A program made the translations under genes and the position numbers. Under the pieces are notes generated by a model. That model ran no database searches. It was not told where the DNA came from and worked only from the letters and a program-made list of their open reading frames with translations. DNA of 64,000 bases, taken from the NCBI GenBank assembly GCA_008802785.1, contig VUYT01000010.1, positions 372,001-436,000 on the forward strand. Reading direction: 5' to 3'. Below are positions 24,115-34,455 of this stretch, one piece after another. This DNA comes from Symmetrospora coprosmae (lineage: Eukaryota; Basidiomycota; Cystobasidiomycetes; Symmetrosporaceae). The stretch's first letter is position 1; the number at the start of each line of letters is the position of its first letter.

Positions 24115-26750
24115 ATGGCGAGGCAGCGCTGCCCTGTTTGCAGGAGCAAGCGATGGCACCGCGACCGCGCAACGGGCCTCGTTGTCTGCGAAGAGGGACA
24201 CATTCTTCAAGTGCGTCCGCCGCCCGAGGGGATGCTTAGACGCTACTGCTGCAGGCGGGCTGATGCGGGCGACACCAGGGCTACTTGCAAGAAGATAACG
24301 AGGCGGAAGGACCCTCTGGTCGGGTTGCGAAGAAGCGCTATGTCCGCAAGAACAAGACCAAGAAGAAGCGCCGTCAGGCAAATCCGGACCGTGTGTTGCA
24401 CTTTCCGAACGGCAGCTACCTTTGCGCCCGTGCAGCTCACGACCATTCTCCCTGACCTGACTGCAGTCTTTCACGGACCGCGATTGCGCTTCCTCTACTT
24501 CCAGTGTGCCCAAATCGTGCTCCGACGTCAGACTCGCGCGCTCATTCACGAATGGGACCTGCCGGCCGAGCTGGAGGTACGATTGTCTACCAGCGGAACT
24601 TGCCAACGGGCTCGAGCTGATCTGCCCCTATCTTGTGAGAGTTCAGACTGTCGCTCGAGACCTCTGGGCCATGTACGTCAGCCTGACAAGCCTCGAGCCA
24701 GAGCCGTTTAAGGAAGACGACGACGGCGACATGGAAGGAGGCGCCGCGCAGGCGTTAGGCTCCGATGCAAAGGTGGATGCCGACCGCGATCCGATGCAAC
24801 AGATCTATGAGGAGCTTAGCGATACTGAAACGGCGAGCGAAAGCGATCCGGACCCGAATGCGGCCGAGCATCCAGACGTAGAGCGCGCTGGTGCAGCTAC
24901 CAGTGGGGCAGATCGTCACCCGCAAGAACCACGCGCACGACAAAAGCGCAAGAAGCAAGCTGCCCTGCCTTTCGACCCTGCATCGGTGCTCCGGCTTCAG
25001 TACACACTGGTCATTTGCTATCTCTCCTGCCTGACGTTGCGAGTGCCTGTTTTCATGAAGGATCTGCTAGAGTGAGCGGCAGATCACGACATCCCAGAAT
25101 CGCATGTGGTACATCACGCTGATACCATCAAGACTACCACCTGCGGCATCTACAGTCTTGCAGCTAGCTACAAGATCGTATACCTTAACGCCCTGCAAGA
25201 CATCCCGGCCGATATGCGCAAGCATCTCGATATGGCTCAGACAGAGAAGGAGTTTCTGCAAACTGTGAGGGTTCTGTGCGAAGGCTTTCAGAACCGCTAG
25301 TCTCAGAGCTCATGGCTCATTTGCGAATGCCGTCCCTCGATCACCGCAGCACGTCCTCCCGGTAGCCGAGCCTTCCAGCCAACGCAACGTCACGCAAAGC
25401 TTCGCGCATCTGGTCTCGGCATTCATGCACATGTTGCGCGTCAACTACAGTGTCACCTTCCCAGATGTGAATGCCGCACCGCTACTCTGGAAATGCGTGC
25501 GAGAGGCAAGCCTACCGCGTGAGCATAATCCTTATCAGCCGACGATCTCCCTTCTCGCTCACCGCTTATGTCTCTTGCTCAGCTTTCTTCTATCTCACTT
25601 GTCGGAGACTTCTGGTGGGCACGTCAGCCCCTCTGGGCTTCGATATCGCCCAGTCCGGAGCGGGTCTCATCCTTAGCGAATATCCCGACCGCGTGCTCGC
25701 GGCAAGCCTGGTCCTCAGCTGCAAACTCCTGTGGGGTGTTGATGGGCGCAGCCGGTGAGTGTCTGCTGGCGGCGCTTGTAGCTGACCAAGCTGAATACGT
25801 ATCCGCTTCAGCATTCCCCAAGACGCAAATGACATGGCGGCGGCCTTGCCTCGCCTGCACGCATGGCTAGATCTAGCAGAGGACATGCAGCGTCGCCTCC
25901 CTGACACGAGCATCCCGCTCGCAGCGCGCATGTGTGTCAGGCTGTCGTCTTACTTGCGTGCCCATCATCTCGCTGACTGCATAAGGTCGGATGATACGGC
26001 TCGGCAATATGTAGGAACGATCTCGCGTCGTTGACCGGGAAGGACGTGGACAACTTCCTCGACTTCTGCGAAGCCCATCTGGTCTCTGACCCAGCGGAAC
26101 GGCAACGTGAGTGGCCTGGTAACATCGTAGCAGCTAAAATGTTTATGCAGCGGAGTGCGCTGACATCACTTCTGTAATCTGGGACTTTCACCATTTCAGT
26201 CGCGCTAGGGACCCTCATCCTCCCTCCTACCATGGGCTCCATCCCGGACCGCTTTTTCCCCCTGCCTGAACGCTCGGACACTGGGCCCGCCGAGAATGCT
26301 GGTCTCAACGAAGCGCGAGCTGCGATCCTGCGCGCCTTCTACTCCGACTTGCATCCGCCGATTCCTGGCGAAGCAGTAGACGACGAGCCACTATTTGCCG
26401 GCCAGGCTTACAAACTCTATAACTCCGGTGATCGCGCTGGCGCCATGCACCCAGCTTACGAGCGCATTCTTGCCCTCGTAGCCAACATTGTAGGCGTCTC
26501 AGCGCAGGAGCTAGAGGCTGGCGTGGGCGCATTCGAGAAGAGGCTCCTGCGAAGTCCAGTTAGCGGCGGAACGAAGGTGCCAGAGCCGACAATAGGCACG
26601 TCTCCTTGGGAGGGATACGAGAGTAGGGCATTTGGGGAGGTGAGGAGCAGGGGCGGTGGAATCCGCAAGCCGCCTGGACCGCAAAGCGAGACGGGTGACA
26701 CCGCGCATATGAAGATGCCTGCCATTCTCGCACCGACGGTCGTTCGATGA
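24115..26750 (+). CDS. RRN7: RNA polymerase I core factor subunit Rrn7/TAF1B
   Basis: Ten exons: 24115-24210, 24279-24390, 24467-24576, 24647-25071, 25156-25264, 25350-25518, 25583-25754, 25812-25931, 26015-26106 and 26200-26750, giving 651 residues. The N-terminal zinc ribbon reads CPVCRSKRW then CEEGHILQGY. After it come a basic linker, the cyclin-fold segment (HGPRLRFLYFQCAQIVLRRQ, then VARDLWAMYVSL), an acidic insert, and PVFMKDLL followed by YLNALQDIPADM typical of Rrn7. Family knowledge: this TFIIB-like protein recruits Pol I to the rDNA promoter. Introns are 57-93 nt and cut the gene into small exons; every junction keeps phase and family motifs. Starts 154 nt after NAS2 and ends 149 nt before the convergent CFT2 stop. 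Confidence 0.9.
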
Positions 26751-26899
26751 CATAGACGAAGATTGGTTTGCAACGCTGCACGCGCTTGTGCGCTTGTGAT
26801 GCTGTTGTTGCTATCATACGACAACAAGTGTGTTTGAAACGACCGCACGCCCTGCAAAGTGATATACTGCGATGACTTTCGACATCAGAGACGAGTCGA

Positions 26900-29800
26900 T
26901 CACGATGCCACAGCATGGAGGTCGTAGATGGCACTCCTGACGGCGTAGAAGGTGTCCCCTGGAGCGCCCTCCAGAACGAGCTGATTCCCTTCTTTCCGGA
27001 CAACAACTCGCCCACCCGAAGTGTCGAGCGGTGCATCCTCTTCACGTTCGGGCGTGGGTGACGGACGCCCTACCGTGCCCGTGAGCTTTGCCAATCTCGA
27101 TGCTGTCTTGGGCTGCGTCGCTTTGGGCGCGGGTACGAGTAGCTTGACGGGCCCGCAGACGAGGGAGCCCTTGGAGAATGAGACGGGCACGCTCTTAGCA
27201 CCAAGGTTCGCCTTGAGCAGGGCGAGCTTGATGTCGCCAATGAAGTGAGGCGCACGTAGCATGGGCATCGAAGGTTCCGAGGCATCGGACATGTCGGCAT
27301 CGATGCCCGTGTCTGCACCGTCCCGTTCACCACTCTCGCCTGAGGCAGCTGACGAGAGCCCCAACCCAGGTACGAGGACGGGGATGGTCGATTCGTCAGA
27401 TGAACCAATGACCGCCTTGATCGGCACAACCTCATATTCATCGATCTGCACGGGGCCGGCGAATGGGATAGGAAGGTCGGTCAGATGCGGTGGCACAGTC
27501 AATTGCCGATGAGTACGCACCTTTCTCAATGCGAGAGCAGTCATGAGCGAATCGTCAAGCCGGACCGAGAAGGATTTGGTGACATCGGCGATCTTTGTGA
27601 CTTGCCCGACCTCCGGTGTGAGGATGTCTTTTGGCGCGATAGTCGCCGATTGCAGCGCACTGGCGAGATCCTGCGTTGCTTCTTCGTTACCGTTGACCAG
27701 GACGAGACGCTTTGGCTCGATGAGCGGGAGGATGGATCGGAGGGCGCGGCCATCGGCCTTGCCCTCCATGTCGACAACCAGGACCTTGCAACCGATCGTG
27801 AAGACTACCTCCTCGACAATGAACTTGTGTGGCGGCTCGGCTCGCGCAGCTTCGTTCGCCTCCTCTTGCGCACGTTTGCGCTTGCCCAGGGCGTCCGCCT
27901 CTGCGGCACTGCCTTCTGCCGCAGCAAGTGCGGCTGCTTCAATCTCCTCCGGAGCTTTGTTGCGCGTCTTCCAGCCTTCGATGTCGATGAACTCGCCATA
28001 GCCATCCATCTTCCTCCTCCGCTCAAAGAAGGGGAACATGCGGTATTTGCTTGCTGGCTGGCTGTCGGCTCTGCCTTGCGTACCTGCACCCTGCCGTGCA
28101 TCGTCCCTGCCGCCTCCGCCAAAAGCCTTGCTGTGATGTCGCACGTAGATGTCAAAACCGCCAAGCTGTGACGCCTTGATGTCGTCGAAGAACTCGTCCC
28201 AAGCTCCACCGCCACTACCTGCTGTTGCCTGTGCGCCATACCGAGCCATCGCGCCTCCTGCCCCGCGCCTTCCGCCAGCACTGCTTGCTGCTGGTCCGCT
28301 TCCCGGCTCAGCGAGCGCAGCAGGGCCGATCCCGACACCCTGTGGGCCCTTGTGCCTCTTCGCGGCTCTGCCGCTCTCGTGATCTGGCCCGCCGTCACCC
28401 AAGATTGCGTCCGTTTCTGCTTCCTGCCGCCGTATTTCAGCTGCTTCTGCTGTGTCATCGTTCGCATTCACAGCACCTGACGGAGCCCCTGCCTTCTCCT
28501 CGTCATCGGAATCGTCCGAGTCGTCAGAGTCGCTCGAGGCGTTTGCATCATCTGCTTCCATCATCCTGCGGTTCCGCTCCTGCATTGCTCGAGCTTTCTG
28601 ATCGCGCTCCTTCTGCACCCGTTGCTCCTCGAGGAAGCTCATGAGCTCCTCGCCTTGCAGAATCACCTTGGACCGCATGCGTAGCCGCACAGTCGGGGCG
28701 CTCGAGGTCAACGTACCCGCTTCCGGCTTGGCGAAGTCGAGCACGTCGCCAACCTTACCGGAGCCGTACATGGATAGCGTTGACTGCCGCTGGTTCCATA
28801 GCTGAAAAAGGTGCGATGAAAGCGAGCCTGGCGCGCCGGGCGACGTGAGAAGGATAAGGGAGCGCGGGCTGGAGAGAAAGGCCGTGACGAGAAGATGACG
28901 AGAAGGGCCGTACGATAGACTCGAAGGTGAGCACAGGACCAGCTTTGGGTGATCTGGTCCATATCGCGCGAGAAGCTGTTCAGCCGATGAGAAGATCTTG
29001 ACGTTCCTGCGGTATCGCGGCAGAGCATGGGCGTCAGGGTTCCGTGCAATACTGCTAGACGACTTCTAGGTCTGGATTGACACACCTAAACTTCAATATC
29101 CGCTCGCGCTCAGCCTCGTCGGCTCCGAGTTGACCTCCGAGCGATTCTGCCAGCCTTCGTATGCTGAACATGGTCTCCTCGCCGTTCTTTGCGAGCAGAC
29201 ATAGCGGACAGGCCTTGTCGCTGAGCTTTGAGTATGCCCAGTGTTGTTCAAGGAGGACGAGAACCTCGATGAATCTACCGGCCGAGTCCGTGGGCAGGAG
29301 GATCTGCCCTCCCTGCTGCGCGAGGGTGGTGGTGATGATGTCGAGCAAGCGCTGATCTCGCTCCTTGGCCTTTACGGCTGTGACTCTGCTGCGCTCTGCT
29401 CCGATGACAAGGATGCCCACACGTCGCATCGCCTCGTTGACTTCCATCCGGCCTTCTGCGCCTTTGGTGAGGAACGCGGCGGGGTCGAGGGTGCGCTCCT
29501 TGACGTGGTTGAACGTGGGCGCGTAGAGGAGACTGTCGGTTGTGGCTGATCGCAGGGACCACAGCGTTGCCCCGAGAGTGCCGCCTGCTGGATGAGCAAG
29601 GAGCGAGAATGGCGAGTTGGCGCGGCCGGCGAGACGGACGACTTGCGTGTAGACGACGGGCGTGATGCGCGAGAAGCTGAGCTGGACGTCCTGCTTTGTC
29701 ACGCGCCATGCTGCATCGTCGGCCCTGCGTGGCTCCCCTTCTGCTCCCTTCGCATGCGACGCAGGGGTTGACGGCGTCTGCGGCGGCGCTCCGGGAGACT

Positions 29801-30455
29801 TTGTGCTGCCATGCGCAGTGAGGGGAGTGGCCGGGACCGGGAAGTACGAAGACGGTCCGGTAGACCGTGGAAACTGCTCCTCCTCGGCTGCGCGTGCCTC
29901 TATCCATTCTTCGAGCGTGAGCTGCCCCAGTGTCCGGCACTGGAAGGTCGCGTAGATGGGGCAGGCGAGACGGAGCTTCGAGACGAGGTATGGCAGCAGG
30001 CCCAGTGCTTCGATGGTCGGGGACGAGAGAAGGACGAGCGTCAATTGAGGTGCGAGGCTGTTTGTGGGCAGTCCAGTCGAGGTCAGTCGGGCGGCACAGG
30101 GGATCCCCAAGTCAATTCGCGTCAGAGCAGCTCGAACGAGGCGACAGCAGCTGTGACAGCGATAGATGGATGGATTGCATGCTACGCACATCTTGAGTCT
30201 GTCCAGATACTCTATGCGCTCCCTCTCGAGCTCCTCCTCGCGCTCCTGGTCGAGGCGGACGCTCTTCTTGCTGCTGCCACCTGTTGATGAGGATGGCACG
30301 GTGAACTCTTCGCGCGAGGCATTGATGCCGCAGTCGAGCAATATCTTGGCATCGTCAAACTCGAGGAGGTGACACAGCGCACGCGACCCAGACTGCGACC
30401 CGGACAGCGGCGTTATCGAGATGGAGGACGCAGAGCTCGCACCGGGGCCTGCCAT
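26900..30455 (-). CDS. CFT2: CPSF100/Cft2 mRNA 3'-end processing subunit
   Basis: Four exons on the minus strand: 30455-30190, 30057-29086, 29006-27521 and 27445-26900, giving 1089 residues. The N-terminus SITPLSGSQSGSRALCHLLE with KILLDCG is diagnostic of the CPSF100 metallo-beta-lactamase fold. It continues with LTLVLLSSPTIEALGLLPYL, CPIYAT and the beta-CASP segment (LLAKNGEETMFSIRRL, KLVLCSPSSLSYG). The C-terminal part has RMRSKVILQGEELMSFLEEQ and an acidic insert. Family knowledge: Cft2 is the catalytically inactive partner of the Ysh1/CPSF73 endonuclease in cleavage and polyadenylation. Intron 3 (27446-27520) is 75 nt, a multiple of three, and has no stop in frame, so an intron-retained form would still be read through. 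Splicing it out gives LALRKIDEYEVV, which fits the family better. Confidence 0.94.
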
Positions 30456-30763
30456 GATGGAGCCACCGGCAGCGGGACTGCAACGCCGTGATGCAGACGC
30501 TGCGAGATGGCCCAGCCGCCTGGCGAAGTCCTGCTACTGATGTACGTTGAGCGAGCACCGCACAGCAAGTAACGCGGGCGTGACAGTGGTCGCCAGTCAC
30601 CATTCGGACTGCAGGCAACGGCGAGGATGGCGAAAGACGCTCGCGACCTGGATCCGACAAAATCGCGTTCAGGCCAACCAAGTCTTTCATGAAACGCGCT
30701 TTTAACAACACGCGGTGGCTGTAAAATGCTCTAGCGAATCAGGTATCATGATAAGTGGACGTT

Positions 30764-32195
30764 CTACCAGAAGGGATGCGGTATCGGAGGTGACGTCCGA
30801 CGGCCTCGCTTGTCGAGATGACCTTCGGAGCCGCCGCTACTGGCACTAGATTCGGCAGAGCTACGTCGCCGTCGAGTAAGCCTCTTCGCCTGCGCTACCG
30901 ATCCCATGTCACGCACAAGGGCCGACACGGAGCCGCCTGGAGGGGATGCCGCTCGCGTGCCAGGCGCGCTTCCAGGTCTGGGCGAGCGCGCCGGAGGAGT
31001 CCAGTTGCCATCGGAGGCGGTCGGCGACTCCGCGCCGAAGAGTCCCTTCATAAAGAGTCTCGACGGATCTGATTGTACTGGTAACCAGGCAGGCGCAGAT
31101 CGGGAGCGGGGCTGGGCTTTTGGCGGCGCTGCCAGTGGTACCTGCAAGCTCCGGGGCGGCATGGATGTAGTTCGCGTTTGAGTGACCGACGGAGGCGGTA
31201 GTGCATGCTGGCGCTTAATCTCTTCTAGCTCCTTGGGCCGGTGACTCCTGTTGTAGTGTTGAGTGCGCTGCCAAAGTTCGTAGAACCTGTGACCGGCTCC
31301 AAGTCTGTTGGCAGCCCAGGACACTCAGCTCGGCGGGCACGCGAGCGCGACTATCCGAGCAGCACGAAGGGAAGCGCCTTACGCGCAATTGGCGATGCCG
31401 CACTGCCAGCACAACTTGCCTGCCGCGTCCACCTCTCCCACGGGGCCGAGTTTGCAACCTTTAAGGTGGTTTACCCTCGCCATTTCCGAGTTGAGCAGGT
31501 AGGGGCTTACAGGAACAAGGTCATAGGAGGGTCAGTCCAAAAGGGCGGAGCGGAATCTGGGCCCTTGCAGCCTACCATGGTCGATGAGGACATTGTTGAG
31601 GATACGGATTCGAAGCACCTCCGGCCATGACTCTGCTTCTGCCCCTATCCTGTTGCGCTGAAGCAGGATTCTGGGACGCGGCTGGCGACGCAACGGGTGT
31701 TGTGCGCGTACGAGCGTCCGAAGGGGGCGGTGAGGCATGCTGACGCCGGATTTCCTTCAGCTCGTCGGGCCAGTGGCTCACTATGTAGTGTCTATTGCGC
31801 ATTACGAGGGTGTTGAACTTGTGATCCGCTCCGAGGCTGTCGGCAATCCCGGATGCAGTCAGCCGGGAGGCGCAAGAGCGCGACTGCCGAAGCGACAAGT
31901 CGAGAGGAAGCCCCTTACGCGCAATCTGCGATGCCACATTTCCAGAACAACTTGCCTGCCGCGTCCAACTCTGCAGGGGGCCCAAGTTTGCAGCCTTCAA
32001 CGTGTCGCACCAACGCTATCGCCGAGTTGAGCAGGCAGGGGCTTTCATAAACCAAAGTGGTGCACAGGCAAGTCAGTGCTGAGTCGGTGTAGATCGAGTT
32101 CATCCTCTTGCAGCCTACCAACGAGGACATTTCTCAGGATACTGGTTCGGGGCACCCCCGCCTCTGGGTTTACTTTTGGTATTGCGGCGAGACAT
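30764..32195 (-). CDS. Unrecognised zinc-finger-like protein, two tandem modules
   Basis: Five exons on the minus strand: 32195-32119, 32041-31919, 31836-31576, 31505-31383 and 31304-30764, giving 374 residues. I know no family for it. It starts MSRRNTKSKPRGGG and then carries two copies of one module. Each has a CPxxPC or CPRCPC group, an H-x3-C (HVEGC, HLKGC), then KLxWxCGIxxC, followed by a helix-like block (RxxHYxxSHxPxELxEIxRQHA) and PPPS. The putative Cys/His ligands suggest a zinc-binding fold related to C2HC fingers. The two module exons (exons 2 and 4) are both exactly 123 nt with the same phases. The tail (LFMKGLFGAESP, basic Ser-rich region, final PHPFW) recurs in the neighbouring paralogue. 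Treating each half as its own gene fails, since the first half would lack the tail. Confidence 0.78.
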
Positions 32196-32812
32196 CTGTG
32201 ATAATCTAGTAGAGCTGTTGGCCAGGCAGGTCTGGGTGTCGATGGGCTTGAGCTGAGGTTGGCTTATCGGAGACTGCACGTAGACAGGGTTGAATTCAAT
32301 CTATGTTGACGTGCCAGAGAGGAGAGCGGAGAGCGGAAATGGGAGTGGAGGAACCAGGCTGCCCGGGCATGCACGGAGTCAGGCTTTCGCTGACCGACAC
32401 GATGGATCGGGACGACCGTCATGGCTGTGCAGCCCTTGTCGGACGAAACGGAAATCCCGCATGTAACGGATCCCACGGTAGAAGCGGGAGCCATAAGGAG
32501 TGTGCATTCCAAGCGGGATACGTCGCCAGGCTGGTCGAGTTGTGCTGTAAGGATGCAGATCAGCAAAGCGTGAGGGATTGCGGTCTTGTGCCCATGGGCG
32601 GTGTGGCCCTTTTTGCACAGGGCGAGTTATATGTCCATTCAGAGCAAACGCGCTGATCCTCGGTCTCCTGGCAAGACAAGGCGAGCAGCTTATGGTATGC
32701 TTTGGAGGTCAAGATCTGCCAAGACGAGACGGTAAAATGAAGGGGTCAAGTCCACTGCGCCACTGTCCTGTAGTCCCTTAGCGAGATCACAAGCAATGCT
32801 GACTGATGGTGT
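32196..32812. other. Spacer between the two zinc-finger-like paralogues
   Basis: Promoter side of the two-module gene and 3' end of the one-module gene. It contains one copy of a duplicated upstream block (32418-32478). The small open frames on both strands here show no family features. Confidence 0.5.
32418..32478 (-). repeat. Duplicated upstream block, copy 1
   Basis: About 220 nt upstream of the two-module gene start. The 27-nt core beginning gtcatggctgtgcagccctt matches 33953-33979 with a single difference, and weaker similarity continues through the ggatcccacgg stretch. The core lies outside the coding exons, so the duplication carried upstream DNA as well as the gene. Confidence 0.75.
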
Positions 32813-33752
32813 CTACCAAACAGGGGGCGGGAGCCCAGGAGACAACTTGCGAGACCGCTTTGGCTCGTTCGAGCCCGCCGAGCCCGCCGAGCCCGTCGAG
32901 TCGGCAGAGCTTTGGCGCTGACGTGACCTCTTCAGCGGAGCCGTTGCCGCCAGGCCTGGTGCAGGTGCAGATGCGGGGGGCGGTGAAGGGGATGCAAAGG
33001 GCGTGCTGCGTCTGGTTCCTGCTCGGGGCGATTCCCTGCCAAAGAGTGGGCCAACGAAGAGCTGGTTGGGATCTGGCGGCGGTGGCGATGGCGAGGTCCG
33101 CTTCTGCGGAGACCCCAGTTGTGAGCCAGTTCGCGAGACCGGTGTACCTTGTCTGGACTGTGAACGAGATGGAGCCTGCACTTGACCACTAGCACTCGAG
33201 GATGTAGCCGACACCTGCTGGAGCTCGTGACGACCTTCGTGCCCAGGACTCCTCTTGTAGTGACGATTGCGTTCATACGCTACCTTGAATCGCTTGCTGC
33301 CATTCGCATCCCGTGTGAAGCCAGCAGAGCGGGTCAGTTAAACACAGCTCGAATTCGCTGGATCGCCTTAACGTAACTGCCCAAGGGCCACGTGAACGAG
33401 ATTGGCCCACCTGCAACCTGCATAACCACATGGCCACCACCAGTCTCCGTTAGAATCCTTGTATGGCTTAGGCTTATGTTCGCAATCTGCCTGATGTAGA
33501 GGGAGGCTAGTGCTAAAGTGCACCGGATAGGAGCTATGAAGACCAGCGTTGTTCAACTCAAATACGTCAGCATCGGAAGGGGCTGGCGAAATCGCATTCT
33601 CAGTCAGCTCACCACGATGGGCAACTTGTGTAGGCATTGCCAGATCTGGCATTGCTTGCGGCTTGGCCTTGGGGAGTGCCGGGCTTGGACGAGGCTACAC
33701 CTGCTGAAGGAGGCCGGAGATCTGTTGCTTTAGACTGCTTGCGGCGAGGCAC
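32813..33752 (-). CDS. Unrecognised zinc-finger-like protein, one module
   Basis: Three exons on the minus strand: 33752-33613, 33512-33411 and 33296-32813, giving about 241 residues. Paralogue of the neighbouring two-module gene. It keeps the CPxC group, an H-x3-C (HQADC), WWWPCGYAGC, then RFKVAYERNRHYKRSPG and the shared tail (LFVGPLFGRESP, basic Ser-rich segment, final PPPVW). Intron positions and phases match those of the paralogue. The codon aligned with the paralogue's start ATG is GTG (33752, reading P-R-R-K-Q after it, against S-R-R-N-T), and I found no in-frame ATG in this exon. Either translation starts in an unseen upstream exon or at a non-AUG codon, or the gene has lost its start. 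The rest of the frame is intact, which argues against long-standing decay. Confidence 0.6.
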
Positions 33753-33952
33753 TGGTCCGCTACGATAGTGCTGTAGGGAAGGGTGTTCGAATTGTAAATC
33801 GGCTAGCTGAACAGCTGAGGAGGTGAGCGCTGTTGACGAATGAAGACTGAGGGGAATAGAGAGTGGGAGCGGGAGCAAGAGATGATTCGAGCGAGTCAGG
33901 GCGTCTCACTGGGCCTGCTGGCCGTGGAACAATGCGACAGATTTAGGAAACA

Positions 33953-34027
33953 GTCATGGCTGTGCAGCCCTTCTCGGACAGATCCAGGCGGCGACGGAGA
34001 TCCCTGCCGCAACCGATTCCCACGATG
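33953..34027 (-). repeat. Duplicated upstream block, copy 2
   Basis: Partner of the block at 32418-32478, lying about 200 nt upstream of the first coding exon of the one-module gene, a similar distance to that in the paralogue. It may retain shared promoter elements. Confidence 0.75.
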
Positions 34028-34455
34028 GCAAGCTATGTGTAGAGCGTCTGTGTCTTGTTCTGTGACAGATTGCTGGTCTTCGTGGAGTTCTGCGGTGGTG
34101 GATTCAAGGAGTTACGCGTCAGGCTGGATACATCCTCTCGACGAACGGGACCATGAGTTTGAAACGGCACAGCGTGAGAAGCGGGCGCCTGTTGCCCCCG
34201 GGTCAGTCGCAGTCAGTCGGTCAGTGTGTATCCCCGCATGCATACAATCGCTCCAACGCCCTTTTCTCAGTCTGTTGAGGCGTACATATCCAAGGTCCCG
34301 GGCTCGCTGCTGCCCGCGCGCCTCTCCCTCCCATCCGTCGTCCCCCCGCTGGGCGCCCAATCTCGCCCCAGCGCTTCAGCCCTGCCTCGAACTCCCTCCA
34401 ACCCTGAACCCAGTTCACCAACGAGAGCACCACATAACCAGCACTCATCGCAGCC
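34028..34455. other. Divergent region between zinc-finger-like gene and ARF1
   Basis: Separates the minus-strand paralogue from ARF1 on the plus strand. No gene is supported; the pyrimidine-rich stretch before 34455 is the likely ARF1 leader. Confidence 0.45.

Noticed and set aside
30764-32195. Two separate genes, one per zinc-finger-like module
   Set aside because: The upstream half would end at a stop just past the next module's splice donor and lack the family tail. Splicing from 31576 to 31505 keeps the frame and repeats the same intron borders as in the first module, so one gene fits better.
33613-33878. A further module copy upstream of the one-module gene
   Set aside because: The stretch HYRSGPVPRRKQSK looked like the helix block of the other modules, but codon alignment shows it is the paralogue's first exon (P-R-R-K-Q against S-R-R-N-T).
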